From: a virus
Length of the DNA: 52,858 nucleotides
Reading direction: 5' to 3' (one strand)
Virus record (IMG/VR): IMGVR_UViG_3300032213_003065
Span: 1 to 52,858 of that record
Part shown: positions 1 to 6,609 of the stretch, in pieces
Position numbering within the stretch: the first letter of the stretch is position 1
How the letters are laid out: each line of letters starts with the position of its first letter
The notes under the pieces: model-generated
What the model was told of the DNA's origin: nothing
What the model saw: the letters and a program-made list of their open reading frames with translations, nothing else
The model's database searches: none
Translations under genes and position numbers: made by a program

Positions 1-8
1 GAATGAAT

Positions 9-155
9 TTAATTATTCAATAAACCTAAAACATCTGCTCCCCACATTGCAAAATAAACTAACATGGTTAGTGTTACTAAAAATACAGTTGACAATATTA
101 CTTCTTTTGGTTCTGATTTCCAATACTGAATAAGTGTGTTATTTGTTTTTTTCAT
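9..155 (-). CDS. small predicted membrane protein, 48 aa
   Basis: Not recognised. A short polar N-terminus (MKKTNNTLIQ) is followed by one hydrophobic segment at about residues 19-38, so a single-pass inner-membrane protein is likely. The start is the ATG at 155, about 25 bases below a TATATTTA promoter core, as for its neighbours. It is the last gene before the window edge. Confidence 0.6.
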   Translation of the reverse strand: MKKTNNTLIQYWKSEPKEVILSTVFLVTLTMLVYFAMWGADVLGLLNN

Positions 156-179
156 TTAACTTTTTATTTTAATTATACT

Positions 180-217
180 TAAATATACAATAAATCTTTT
201 TAATTATAATAAAAGAA
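180..217 (-). promoter_or_regulatory. family 1-like promoter, weak upstream box
   Basis: Core ATTGTATATTTAAG is present, but the upstream box reads TTCTTT. It serves the 48-aa membrane protein. Confidence 0.5.
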
Positions 218-222
218 TTTAT

Positions 223-432
223 TTATTTAAAATTAATATTTTCTAATAACTTTACTAAATATAATTCTAAAACTTTATATAATTCTTTATCATTATTCTT
301 ATATAACTCTTTAATACTATCTACATCTTCTAAAAAATCCATATTTTCTATCTCATCATCCCCAAATTCATTATATATTCTTTCTTCAATATCACCTATT
401 TTACTACAAATAATTTTTATTTCATTTTTCAT
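223..432 (-). CDS. hypothetical acidic protein, 69 aa
   Basis: Not recognised. It is rich in Glu, Asp, Asn and Ile, has no cysteine and should be mostly helical and soluble. The start ATG is 24 bases below a TATATTTA core. It is one of the run of tiny, separately promoted genes filling the left end, a pattern typical of phage host-takeover genes; that role is inference. Confidence 0.6.
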   Translation of the reverse strand: MKNEIKIICSKIGDIEERIYNEFGDDEIENMDFLEDVDSIKELYKNNDKELYKVLELYLVKLLENINFK

Positions 433-455
433 ATCTTAACTTTTTTATTAATACT

Positions 456-493
456 TAAATATACGAAATATTATTTTAATCTAAATGAGGGAC
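456..493 (-). promoter_or_regulatory. family 1 promoter
   Basis: Core TTCGTATATTTAAG with upstream box TCCCTC, one base closer than usual. The box is the 3' arm of the hairpin at 487-507. It serves the 69-aa gene. Confidence 0.75.
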
Positions 494-507
494 TATTTAA
501 GTCCCTC
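487..507 (-). terminator. hairpin across a stop codon
   Basis: GAGGGACT and AGTCCCTC form a perfect 8-bp stem with a 5-base loop. The hairpin spans the stop codon (493-495) of the preceding gene, and its 3' arm doubles as the next promoter's upstream box. There is no long U-run, so termination is likely rather than certain. Confidence 0.6.
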
Positions 508-792
508 AATAATTTTTTTCACTATATTTCCTTCAAATATTTCATCAAATTTTTCATCTAATACTTTATTATAATTTATTCCCCACTCTTTGTTCATGTC
601 AACAAACTTTCTCCAATCTGAAATTTCCATTCCCATATAGGTTTGGTTTTCAATGTCCATGAATTCAATACCATCAATATTACCTTCACATACAATAACC
701 TGAGCTATCAATTTTACTTTTAAAGGGCCTATTTCAACAGGTGCACTTAAGTTAAAGAATTCTAATTTACTTTCTAATTTAATACTGTTCAT
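493..792 (-). CDS. hypothetical protein, 99 aa (internal start)
   Basis: This is the C-terminal part of the 205-aa frame, beginning MNSIKLESKL. It is listed separately because its ATG sits 22 bases below a TATATTTAAG core and an A-rich leader, the same arrangement as the independent genes around it. It may be made alone as well as in fusion. Predicted soluble; function unknown. Confidence 0.6.
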   Translation of the reverse strand: MNSIKLESKLEFFNLSAPVEIGPLKVKLIAQVIVCEGNIDGIEFMDIENQTYMGMEISDWRKFVDMNKEWGINYNKVLDEKFDEIFEGNIVKKIIEGLK

Positions 793-1110
793 ATTTTTAT
801 TTTTTAATTTACTTAAATATACAAAATCATTTTTAATTTCTACTTTAGGAAGATCATTTATAAAATAAATAAATTTATAAGATCTACCTTTAACTTCTTC
901 CCTTCTTATTTTACCTGAATACAAGGCACGTCTTAAACAATCAGCATATTTTTTATTTGATTCCCGAGTTGAACCTCTAAAAAAACCATATATGCTTCCC
1001 ATTATACTATTTTCAGGTGTGCCAGGGTTGTGTTTTAAGAAATCAACTATTTCCTCTTGGTTAACCATTCTTCTTTTAACACCAAATCTATTTGTTTTAA
1101 ATTTATTCAT
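493..1110 (-). CDS. 205-aa ORF, apparently two genes read through in frame
   Basis: Residues 1-95 look like a small winged-helix-type domain: VNQEEIVDFLKHNPG near residue 16, and basic residues around 60-80. Residues 96-106 (FVYLSKLKNKN) are the translation of a complete promoter and leader at 793-851. From Met107 (ATG at 792) a second, 99-aa protein begins with its own promoter spacing. The likely reading is that an upstream gene of about 95 codons lost its stop and now runs in frame into the gene at 493-792. Neither half is recognised. Confidence 0.6.
   Translation of the reverse strand: MNKFKTNRFGVKRRMVNQEEIVDFLKHNPGTPENSIMGSIYGFFRGSTRESNKKYADCLRRALYSGKIRREEVKGRSYKFIYFINDLPKVEIKNDFVYLSKLKNKNMNSIKLESKLEFFNLSAPVEIGPLKVKLIAQVIVCEGNIDGIEFMDIENQTYMGMEISDWRKFVDMNKEWGINYNKVLDEKFDEIFEGNIVKKIIEGLK
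814..851 (-). promoter_or_regulatory. family 1 promoter inside an ORF
   Basis: Upstream box TTCCTA, 23 bases, then GTATATTTAAG. All of it lies within the coding frame of the 205-aa ORF and points at the internal ATG at 792. Confidence 0.65.
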
Positions 1111-1134
1111 CTTATTATCTTTTTAATTTATACT

Positions 1135-1172
1135 TAAATATACTAATAATATTTTTAGTAAGAGTAGAGGAA
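1135..1172 (-). promoter_or_regulatory. family 1 promoter
   Basis: TTCCTC, 23 bases, GTATATTTAAG. It serves the gene starting at 1110. Confidence 0.8.
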
Positions 1173-1190
1173 TATATTAAAACATTCCTC
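1167..1190 (-). terminator. GAGGAAT / ATTCCTC hairpin
   Basis: A 7-bp stem with a 10-base loop containing the stop codon of the 64-aa gene. The 5' arm is coding (last codons for Gly-Met-Phe region); the 3' arm is the TTCCTC box of the next promoter. Confidence 0.55.
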
Positions 1191-1371
1191 CTGCAATTAC
1201 TAATCTTCTTCTATAACCGATTTCAGTATCATAAACATTTTCTACATTAACATCAGTTTTTTCAATTCTGTTTACATAAACAAAATCTGTAGGGTCCATT
1301 CCTGTAACTACTACTTTTAAATTCTTGTTTTCAACTTTTTCTAATACTTCAATTAATTCTTGTACTGTCAT
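1177..1371 (-). CDS. hypothetical phage protein, 64 aa
   Basis: Starts MTVQELIEVLEKVENKNLKV and ends in a RRRLVIAGGMF-like strand, so it is probably a small helix-plus-sheet domain. Short proteins with this MTVxELIxxLEKxxN opening are common in phages, but no function is known to me. It has its own promoter, and a hairpin overlaps its stop. Confidence 0.65.
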   Translation of the reverse strand: MTVQELIEVLEKVENKNLKVVVTGMDPTDFVYVNRIEKTDVNVENVYDTEIGYRRRLVIAGGMF

Positions 1372-1399
1372 AACTTTATATTTTTAACTTATTAATACT

Positions 1400-1437
1400 T
1401 AAATATACGAAATAACTTATTAGTAAGAGTAGAGGAA
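1400..1437 (-). promoter_or_regulatory. family 1 promoter, consensus match
   Basis: TTCCTC, 23 bases, GTATATTTAAG. It serves the 64-aa gene at 1371. Confidence 0.85.
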
Positions 1438-1725
1438 TTATTTTATTTCTACTAAATTCAATTCTAAAGCTTTATTAATTCTTTCTAAAACATTATTGTA
1501 TTCACTTCCTTCACTATAACTTATTTCTATAGCAAAATCTTCAATTCTTTCAAACATGTTTTCTACATAAGCTCCTTCTACAAACATTTGCATATCAAAT
1601 AATAATTGATCATAACTTGAAAAATCATAATATAAATCAATATCTGAATCTTCTAATTGATTGTGAATTTTCAATAAATTATTGAATTCTTTTTCTGCTA
1701 ACTTTGTTAATACTAATTTTTTCAT
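1438..1725 (-). CDS. hypothetical acidic protein, 95 aa
   Basis: Not recognised. The N-terminus MKKLVLTKLAEKEF is basic and the rest is strongly acidic with many Tyr, Asp and Glu residues. No cysteine, no membrane segment. Its stop codon directly abuts the TTCCTC box of the next gene, the usual packing here. Confidence 0.65.
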   Translation of the reverse strand: MKKLVLTKLAEKEFNNLLKIHNQLEDSDIDLYYDFSSYDQLLFDMQMFVEGAYVENMFERIEDFAIEISYSEGSEYNNVLERINKALELNLVEIK

Positions 1726-1748
1726 ATCTTAACTTTTTAATTTATACT

Positions 1749-1786
1749 TAAATATACGAACGTTATTTTTAGATAGATATAAGGTA
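1749..1786 (-). promoter_or_regulatory. family 1-like promoter, divergent upstream box
   Basis: Consensus TTCGTATATTTAAG core, but TACCTT in place of TTCCTC. It serves the 95-aa gene. Confidence 0.6.
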
Positions 1787-1790
1787 GTTT

Positions 1791-1937
1791 TTACCAATTA
1801 TACCATCTAAAACTTCCGCTACCACATATACATTTAAATTTTCTAGCCCATTTTTGTAATGTAAAATTATAAACACGGTTTGTTTTTTTACCACAGCTAT
1901 AACACTGACATTTTTTAATTTCTGTATGATGATTCAT
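1791..1937 (-). CDS. small zinc-ribbon protein, 48 aa
   Basis: Cysteines at residues 10, 12, 15, 36 and 38 (CQCYSCG then CICG) with basic residues between them indicate a zinc ribbon. The start ATG at 1937 lies below a family 1 promoter. Small zinc ribbons of this kind bind nucleic acid or modify host transcription in phages; the role here is inference. Confidence 0.65.
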   Translation of the reverse strand: MNHHTEIKKCQCYSCGKKTNRVYNFTLQKWARKFKCICGSGSFRWYNW

Positions 1938-1958
1938 ATTTTATATTTTTAATTTAAT

Positions 1959-1996
1959 TAAATATACAAACAAAATCGTTAGTAAGAGTAGAGGAA
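1959..1996 (-). promoter_or_regulatory. family 1 promoter
   Basis: TTCCTC, 23 bases, GTATATTTAAT. It serves the 48-aa zinc-ribbon gene. Confidence 0.8.
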
Positions 1997-2398
1997 TTAT
2001 TTTACTAAATGTCCCCAAATATCAGTTCTTGAAACATCAAATTCCCTTACTTCAGAATCAAACCAACCATAATCTTCAAAACATTTTCTAACTTGTTCAT
2101 AAATGTCTTTACCATCAATTTCAATTGTTGGTTTTTTCATTTTAGGTTCATATGGTCCCCCATACATGTCAAATTCCCCATTTTGAATAACTGTAATATG
2201 TTTTTCTTGTTTTGTTATTCCTTCTATATTAAATTCATCTCCATCAAAATAAATTTCACCACTTTTAAGGTTAAGGTCACTTACAATTATTTCAGCTAGT
2301 TCTTCTACTGAATCATAACATTCACTTACTGAAGAGGAAATATCATATTCAATTTCACTAATAATTTCTTTAATTTCTTTTACTTTAATTACATTCAT
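1997..2398 (-). CDS. hypothetical protein, 133 aa
   Basis: Not recognised. A helical acidic N-terminus (residues 1-45) is followed by a likely beta-rich half with FDMYGGPYEPKMKKPTIEI near residue 80. Ends YGWFDSEVREFDVSRTDIWG. No membrane segment or cysteine pair. It has its own promoter. Confidence 0.65.
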   Translation of the reverse strand: MNVIKVKEIKEIISEIEYDISSSVSECYDSVEELAEIIVSDLNLKSGEIYFDGDEFNIEGITKQEKHITVIQNGEFDMYGGPYEPKMKKPTIEIDGKDIYEQVRKCFEDYGWFDSEVREFDVSRTDIWGHLVK

Positions 2399-2418
2399 AA
2401 TTTAACTTTTTAATACTT

Positions 2419-2456
2419 TAAATATACGAAACATTATTTTAATTAGATGAGGGGAA
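2419..2456 (-). promoter_or_regulatory. family 1 promoter inside the upstream gene's end
   Basis: TTCCCC, 23 bases, GTATATTTAAAG. The upstream box lies inside the last codons of the preceding 104-aa gene, with no hairpin there. That argues the box is conserved for promoter function and not only as a terminator arm. Confidence 0.8.
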
Positions 2457-2753
2457 TCTTAACATATACTCAATTTCCCTTTTAGCATTATCTGTAATAT
2501 TTTTACTCATACCTCCAATATGCCATTCAATTTTTTCGTCATATCCTATTTTACGATATTCCTTCCAATCGTAAATTGTAACAACATCTTCATTGTCATC
2601 TTCCAATTCCCATTCGATATTTACTTTATCTTCGCCGTCATTGCTTTCATAAGTGGGTTCACCTATTATTTTAATTAATTCATTCACAGATGCTCTAACT
2701 GTTGAATAATGAAAACTTGTACCACTTGAACTTCTACTTGTTGATTTTAACAT
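2439..2753 (-). CDS. hypothetical protein, 104 aa
   Basis: Not recognised. Ser-rich N-terminus (LKSTSRSSSGTSF), then EWELEDDNEDVVTIYDWKEY near the middle, giving an alternating hydrophobic/acidic pattern consistent with a small beta sheet. Its last codons overlap the upstream box of the next promoter. Confidence 0.65.
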   Translation of the reverse strand: MLKSTSRSSSGTSFHYSTVRASVNELIKIIGEPTYESNDGEDKVNIEWELEDDNEDVVTIYDWKEYRKIGYDEKIEWHIGGMSKNITDNAKREIEYMLRFPSSN

Positions 2754-2776
2754 AACTTTTATTTTTTAATTTGAGA

Positions 2777-2814
2777 TGAATATACGAAATAAATCGTTAG
2801 TGAGAGGAGAGGAA
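2777..2814 (-). promoter_or_regulatory. family 1 promoter, altered core
   Basis: TTCCTC, 23 bases, GTATATTCA. It serves the gene at 2753; the core carries a T-to-C change. Confidence 0.75.
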
Positions 2815-2822
2815 TTATTTTA

Positions 2823-3041
2823 TTAATCTAATAAAGGTTGATATTCAATGCAAGTTGTTAAAGATGCATTATACAATTTTAATTTAGGCTTATCTAAACT
2901 GATTTTTGCTTCTTCATTATTTGGTAAAATTACATGATAAATGATAGAAGATTTTGTATAAGTGATTTTTTGAATTTTGAAACCTGAATTTTCAATTTCT
3001 TGTGTTGCTAAAATTTCTAATTGTGATTCTAATTTTTTCAT
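2823..3041 (-). CDS. hypothetical protein, 72 aa
   Basis: Not recognised. An amphipathic N-terminal helix is followed by a short beta-rich stretch (IQKITYTKSSIIYHVILP near residue 24). One Cys near the C-terminus. Own promoter and A-rich leader. Confidence 0.6.
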   Translation of the reverse strand: MKKLESQLEILATQEIENSGFKIQKITYTKSSIIYHVILPNNEEAKISLDKPKLKLYNASLTTCIEYQPLLD

Positions 3042-3062
3042 ATCTTAACTTTTTAATTTGCT

Positions 3063-3100
3063 TAAATATACGAACGTTATTTTACTCGTAAGTGGAGGAA
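3063..3100 (-). promoter_or_regulatory. family 1 promoter
   Basis: TTCCTC, 23 bases, GTATATTTAAG. It serves the gene at 3041. Its box is the 3' arm of a GAGGAAT/ATTCCTC inverted repeat (3095-3127) whose other arm is inside the next gene's coding end. Confidence 0.8.
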
Positions 3101-3103
3101 TTA

Positions 3104-3340
3104 CTATAAAATAGCTTCATATTCCTCTACACCATATTTTCTATCTTTATTATCGTAAGAATATCTTACACCTAATTCTCTTACATTCTGTAACTGATAA
3201 AATTCAATAATTTCATTTAATGATGAAAATTGTTTACCAGGATCAGACCATGTTTGTTTTCCATAAGCATTAGGTGAAATTAATTTATAACCTTGCCATG
3301 TTCCATCTAAATCAAGAATTCTATTTATTAATACTTTCAT
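3104..3340 (-). CDS. hypothetical protein, 78 aa
   Basis: Not recognised. Contains DLDGTWQGYKLISPNAYG and ends in an acidic VEEYEAIL. The codons for VEE carry the 5' arm of the 3095-3127 inverted repeat. Probably a compact soluble domain. Confidence 0.6.
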   Translation of the reverse strand: MKVLINRILDLDGTWQGYKLISPNAYGKQTWSDPGKQFSSLNEIIEFYQLQNVRELGVRYSYDNKDRKYGVEEYEAIL

Positions 3341-3358
3341 AACTTTTTAATTTATACT

Positions 3359-3396
3359 TAAATATACGAATAAAACTATAGATAACGACGGGGGAA
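3359..3396 (-). promoter_or_regulatory. family 1 promoter
   Basis: TTCCCC, 23 bases, GTATATTTAAG. It serves the gene at 3340. The box is part of the 3391-3415 hairpin. Confidence 0.8.
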
Positions 3397-3415
3397 GAAA
3401 ATATATTTCCTCCCC
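3391..3415 (-). terminator. hairpin upstream of the 3340 gene
   Basis: A 10-bp stem (GGGGAGGAAA with TTTCTTCCCC on the minus strand, one G-U pair). It marks the downstream edge of the non-coding gap at 3416-3746. Confidence 0.5.
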
Positions 3416-3746
3416 TTGTATCAATTTTATCTATTATATATTCAGTTTTCAAATCTTTTAATAGATTTTATCAATCCACCCCCCACCCCCCATCACCTCT
3501 ATATATAGGGGGGGAAGGGGGGTTCAAAAAAAAGTATATACTTTAAAAACTTTAAAAAAGGGTTGGGGGGGTGTGGGAAAGGGTTAGATCCCTGACCTTT
3601 CCAATTCCATACCACACCAATCGTTTTCCACATACATTTTCCGTTGTAATTATTTTGTGACATCCGTTCGTAAGTGTTTGTCATAGATTTTATCAATACA
3701 CCTTTAATGACTATTGATTTTATCAATCGAATAGTTTTGAACCCAA
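3416..3746. repeat. non-coding gap with G/C tracts and three 12-base repeats
   Basis: No credible gene. The plus strand has C-runs at 3478-3491, G-runs at 3508-3522 and more G-runs at 3560-3583. GATTTTATCAAT occurs three times, at 3464, 3686 and 3716. The G/C tracts contrast sharply with the AT-rich surroundings and could fold as hairpins or quadruplexes. An 83-codon minus-strand frame here translates to low-complexity Pro/Phe sequence and is not called. Confidence 0.6.
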
Positions 3747-3938
3747 TCACTTAAATCTCGAATAATTCCCTATCCAATTATCTAATTCAACTCCTCTTCT
3801 AATGTCGTAACCGGTATTAGCTTCTAAATTCTTTTCCATTGTCCATAATGCTAATTCCCTATACACCTCTTCTTTTAATACTTTCTTCCAATCAGCTAAT
3901 TGTTCATTTTGTATTTGAATACCTTGTTCTACTGTCAT
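3747..3938 (-). CDS. hypothetical protein, 63 aa
   Basis: Not recognised. Mostly helical and charged, beginning MTVEQGIQIQNEQLADWKK. Own promoter. The gene sits between two repeat-rich non-coding stretches. Confidence 0.55.
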   Translation of the reverse strand: MTVEQGIQIQNEQLADWKKVLKEEVYRELALWTMEKNLEANTGYDIRRGVELDNWIGNYSRFK

Positions 3939-3958
3939 ATTATTATCTTTTTATACTT

Positions 3959-3996
3959 TAAATATACGTTATTTTTTTTTCGTCGTCATAGAGGTC
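3959..3996 (-). promoter_or_regulatory. family 1 promoter, variant
   Basis: GACCTC, 23 bases, GTATATTTAAAG. It serves the gene at 3938. Confidence 0.65.
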
Positions 3997-4062
3997 GTTT
4001 CGTAAGTTTCTTTCGTCAATATATTTCGTAAGAGTCCGTCGTCATTATGTTCGTAAGTGTTT
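3981..4062. repeat. TTCGTAAG and CGTCGTCAT short repeats
   Basis: TTCGTAAG occurs at 3999, 4025 and 4050, with a further copy at 3667. The copies at 3666 and 4049 extend to an identical 14-mer (GTTCGTAAGTGTTT). CGTCGTCAT occurs at 3981 and 4037. This could be a protein-binding array or remnants of duplicated promoter regions. Confidence 0.5.
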
Positions 4063-4094
4063 TTGTTATTACTGGATTATCTCTATTATATTTT

Positions 4095-4283
4095 TTATTC
4101 TCCTTCATCCATTATTTCATCTCCAATATCTAATATTAATTGGGTTTTATCATATTCATGTTCTTCTTCATCAAATGTTTCCATTGTGAATGTTATTCTT
4201 CCCATGGCTTCTAAAGCTTGTTCTAATGTCATTACTTTACCATAGAATTTTTCTAATTGGAATAATATTTGTATTTCTGTCAT
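4095..4283 (-). CDS. hypothetical acidic protein, 62 aa
   Basis: Not recognised. Very acidic C-terminal half (FDEEEHEYDKTQ, DIGDEIMDEGE), one of several acidic mini-proteins in this block that could act as nucleic-acid mimics; that is speculation. Leader ends AAAGGTTATG. Confidence 0.6.
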   Translation of the reverse strand: MTEIQILFQLEKFYGKVMTLEQALEAMGRITFTMETFDEEEHEYDKTQLILDIGDEIMDEGE

Positions 4284-4306
4284 AACCTTTATTTTTTATT
4301 TATACC

Positions 4307-4344
4307 TAAATATACGAATGATTTTTTTAATATGATTGAGGGAA
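4307..4344 (-). promoter_or_regulatory. family 1 promoter
   Basis: TTCCCT, 23 bases, GTATATTTAGG. It serves the gene at 4283. Confidence 0.75.
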
Positions 4345-4346
4345 TA

Positions 4347-4553
4347 TTATTTATTCTTTAATAATCTCTCTACTTCATTCATTATATCTTCTTCATAGTT
4401 TCTATTCATTACTTCTTTAGGGTAACCTTCAGGTAATTCATCTAAATTATCTAATTGCCAATCTAAAAATTGTTCAATATCAAACAAACCCCAATCATCA
4501 CTTATTCCTAATAGGCAACTAGCTGCATCTTTTATTTGTTCTTTCTTATTCAT
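4347..4553 (-). CDS. hypothetical protein, 68 aa
   Basis: Not recognised. Contains CLLGISDDWGLFDIEQFLDW near residue 13 and an acidic helical tail (EEDIMNEVERLLKNK). Predicted all-helical. Own promoter. Confidence 0.6.
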   Translation of the reverse strand: MNKKEQIKDAASCLLGISDDWGLFDIEQFLDWQLDNLDELPEGYPKEVMNRNYEEDIMNEVERLLKNK

Positions 4554-4576
4554 AACTTATTTATTTTATTTATACT

Positions 4577-4614
4577 TAAATATACGATCTATTTTTTACT
4601 TTAAAGTTGAGGAA
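4577..4614 (-). promoter_or_regulatory. family 1 promoter
   Basis: TTCCTC, 23 bases, GTATATTTAAG. It serves the gene at 4553. The box pairs with GAGGAATT inside the upstream gene (inverted repeat 4609-4649). Confidence 0.8.
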
Positions 4615-4916
4615 TTTAATAATTTAAACGTTTTTTCAATCAATTCCTCATTACTAAAATCTTTATTTATATCATACCCCAACCAATATAATCTTCTTTT
4701 AACTAAATTACCATTATCAAATATCTTAACAATAACTTTATGTTTAATTTTATCGTCCATTTTATGAGTAAATAAACCATAATCATCAGTTAATTCAATT
4801 ATAAAATTATCTTTTTCATATTTACTAACTTCAAGTCTATCAATTATAGTTTTAGTTTCATCTTCCCAATATGGTTTTTGAGTTTCACTTAATATTTTTG
4901 TTTCAATTAATTTCAT
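4596..4916 (-). CDS. hypothetical protein, 106 aa
   Basis: Not recognised. Likely a small alpha/beta domain: beta-rich N-terminal part (FIIELTDDYGLFTHKMDDK, HKVIVKIFDNGNLVKRRLYW) and a helical C-terminal tail. Its 3' end carries both the inverted-repeat arm and the next promoter's upstream box. Confidence 0.65.
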   Translation of the reverse strand: MKLIETKILSETQKPYWEDETKTIIDRLEVSKYEKDNFIIELTDDYGLFTHKMDDKIKHKVIVKIFDNGNLVKRRLYWLGYDINKDFSNEELIEKTFKLLNSSTLK

Positions 4917-4937
4917 AACTTATTTTTTTAATTTACT

Positions 4938-4975
4938 TAAATATACGAACGATTTTATTAGATAAAATAGGGGAA
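4938..4975 (-). promoter_or_regulatory. family 1 promoter
   Basis: TTCCCC, 23 bases, GTATATTTAAG. It serves the gene at 4916. Its box is the 3' arm of the 4970-4989 terminator. Confidence 0.8.
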
Positions 4976-4989
4976 ACTTTTGTTTCCCC
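4970..4989 (-). terminator. intrinsic terminator-like hairpin
   Basis: Perfect 8-bp stem GGGGAAAC / GTTTCCCC with an AAAA loop, followed by TATTTTAT on the minus strand. It lies five bases past the stop of the 255-aa gene. Confidence 0.7.
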
Positions 4990-4994
4990 TTTTA

Positions 4995-5762
4995 TTATTT
5001 AGCCAAATAATTAACTATTTCTAATTTATCTTTTGGTAATCTATTATCAATTTGTTTTATAATAGACCAAGTTCCATCTTCATAATATTTTATTTTAACA
5101 AAATTTGTATTTGAAAATGTAATATCAAGACAACTAATATAATAACCTCCGTTTCTCCCAAAACCCATTTGCCATTCTTCTTTTTCTTCAATTTTACAAT
5201 TTGGGTCCAAATTGATAAAATCTTTTTTTAAGTTTTGTTTAACTATTTCTTTTTTATTTTTAGCAATTTGTCTTTGTTTATAATTTTCAATAGCATCTTT
5301 TATTTTAACAAGTGCCGTTTTATAAGAATATTTTTGATATCTATTTGAAATACTACTTGGTAATTCAAATTTTAAATCATCAGTAACCCCCCAAATTGAT
5401 CCCATGTTATTTATAAATTCTATTCTAGCAGATGTTACTTGAATATCTTCAATTTTATCTTCTTCTTTCAATTTAAACTTAGTATATGATGGTAAGTCAA
5501 AATTTCTACAATTGACTAAAGTAGTAAGCTCAACATAATCACCTAATCCATCTTCAACTAATTTATTGTATAAATTTTCAATGTTTTTGAATTCTCTTTT
5601 TATCTTTTCAATATCATTAAGAAAATGTTTTTTGTAATATTCAACATCTTTTTGATACTTAATTTGAGATTCAATTTCTATCTTTGCTTTTTCAATTCTT
5701 TCTTCTTCTCTTTTAAGTTCAATCATTTTGATTTCTGCTTCTGATAATTTAATTTCTGTCAT
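4995..5762 (-). CDS. coiled-coil protein, 255 aa, unknown function
   Basis: Residues 1-75 are almost entirely charged heptad-like helix (LSEAEIKMIELKREEERIEK and onward), a probable coiled coil. The middle and C-terminal parts are mixed, ending in a beta-rich segment around FGRNGGYYISCLDITFSNTN. It is the largest gene in the left block and likely a structural or regulatory scaffold. Its own promoter and a terminator make it a single-gene unit. Confidence 0.7.
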   Translation of the reverse strand: MTEIKLSEAEIKMIELKREEERIEKAKIEIESQIKYQKDVEYYKKHFLNDIEKIKREFKNIENLYNKLVEDGLGDYVELTTLVNCRNFDLPSYTKFKLKEEDKIEDIQVTSARIEFINNMGSIWGVTDDLKFELPSSISNRYQKYSYKTALVKIKDAIENYKQRQIAKNKKEIVKQNLKKDFINLDPNCKIEEKEEWQMGFGRNGGYYISCLDITFSNTNFVKIKYYEDGTWSIIKQIDNRLPKDKLEIVNYLAK

Positions 5763-5784
5763 AACTTTATTTTTTTAATTTACT

Positions 5785-5822
5785 TAAATATACGAATAAT
5801 TTTTTAGATTGAGTTAAAGGAA
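5785..5822 (-). promoter_or_regulatory. family 1 promoter
   Basis: TTCCTT, 23 bases, GTATATTTAAG. It serves the 255-aa gene. Confidence 0.75.
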
Positions 5823-5825
5823 TTT

Positions 5826-6074
5826 TTATCTTATTAAATTAATTTTAATTCCTCCAATACATTCACTGCAATTAATTTTTAATTCATTACAAAACATTAA
5901 GAGTTTATGTTGTGTAATATCTATGTTTTCATAGAATGTATTTTTAATTGTAAATGTATTGTTTTTGTAATCTGTAAACATCATTGGGTATGCTTTAAAT
6001 TCATTATAAAGCAATTTTTTAAACTCTTTTAATGTGATGTTTGTATTCGGTAACATTAGATTATTTAACTTCAT
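5826..6074 (-). CDS. hypothetical protein, 82 aa
   Basis: Not recognised. Two cysteines near the C-terminus (MFCNELKINCSECIGG) give CX5CX2C, too few for a confident zinc site. Otherwise a mixed helix/strand protein with no membrane segment. Confidence 0.6.
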   Translation of the reverse strand: MKLNNLMLPNTNITLKEFKKLLYNEFKAYPMMFTDYKNNTFTIKNTFYENIDITQHKLLMFCNELKINCSECIGGIKINLIR

Positions 6075-6095
6075 AACTTTATTTTTTAATTTACT

Positions 6096-6133
6096 TAAAT
6101 ATACGAATTATTTTCTAAATAATATTAGAGGAA
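6096..6133 (-). promoter_or_regulatory. family 1 promoter
   Basis: TTCCTC, 23 bases, GTATATTTAAG. It serves the gene at 6074. Confidence 0.85.
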
Positions 6134-6156
6134 ATAGTATTTTATAATAAAATGAG

Positions 6157-6552
6157 TTAATATGAATATTCTCTAAACCCATTTGGGAAAAAGAATCTCA
6201 TTACTATTTTTTCAGAAAATATAATTTGAAGATATAATCCTGTATATGTTGTATAATTTAACATTTCATGTAAATCATACTTATAACCTGCATCTGTTTC
6301 TGATGTGAATATTGGGTCAACTTGAGTTAAATGGAATGTCTCTGTTTGTCCATTTGTATATATTATCATTAATCCATTATCATTTTCATTAAATGATAAT
6401 TTTGATGGTTTGGGAAAATATATTGCCTTCTCCCCATATTCTTGAAATAAATATGATTTTGAATAATAATCCCAACCATGTTTTGTCTTAACCATTTGTG
6501 AATATGATGACATAGTTACCATCATCAATATTGATGTTATTAATTTTTTCAT
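6157..6552 (-). CDS. exported protein, 131 aa
   Basis: A clear signal peptide (MKKLITSILMMVTMSSYSQ) with cleavage expected after the SYSQ region, typical of Bacteroidetes secreted proteins. The mature part is beta-rich with aromatic residues (HGWDYYSKSYLF, TYTGLYLQIIF). It should act in the periplasm or outer envelope. Superinfection exclusion or envelope modification would fit; not shown. Confidence 0.7.
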   Translation of the reverse strand: MKKLITSILMMVTMSSYSQMVKTKHGWDYYSKSYLFQEYGEKAIYFPKPSKLSFNENDNGLMIIYTNGQTETFHLTQVDPIFTSETDAGYKYDLHEMLNYTTYTGLYLQIIFSEKIVMRFFFPNGFREYSY

Positions 6553-6571
6553 AACTTTATTTTTAATATAT

Positions 6572-6609
6572 TAAATATACTAAATATATTTTAGTTTAAT
6601 GTGGGGGAA
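6572..6609 (-). promoter_or_regulatory. family 1 promoter
   Basis: TTCCCC, 23 bases, GTATATTTAAT. It serves the exported protein at 6552. The box overlaps the 3' coding end of the next upstream gene. Confidence 0.75.

Noticed and set aside
3499-3750. 83-codon minus-strand frame in the repeat-rich gap
   Set aside because: It translates the G/C tracts into low-complexity Pro, Phe and Gly sequence, has no promoter, and overlaps the start of the next gap-edge elements. More likely non-coding.
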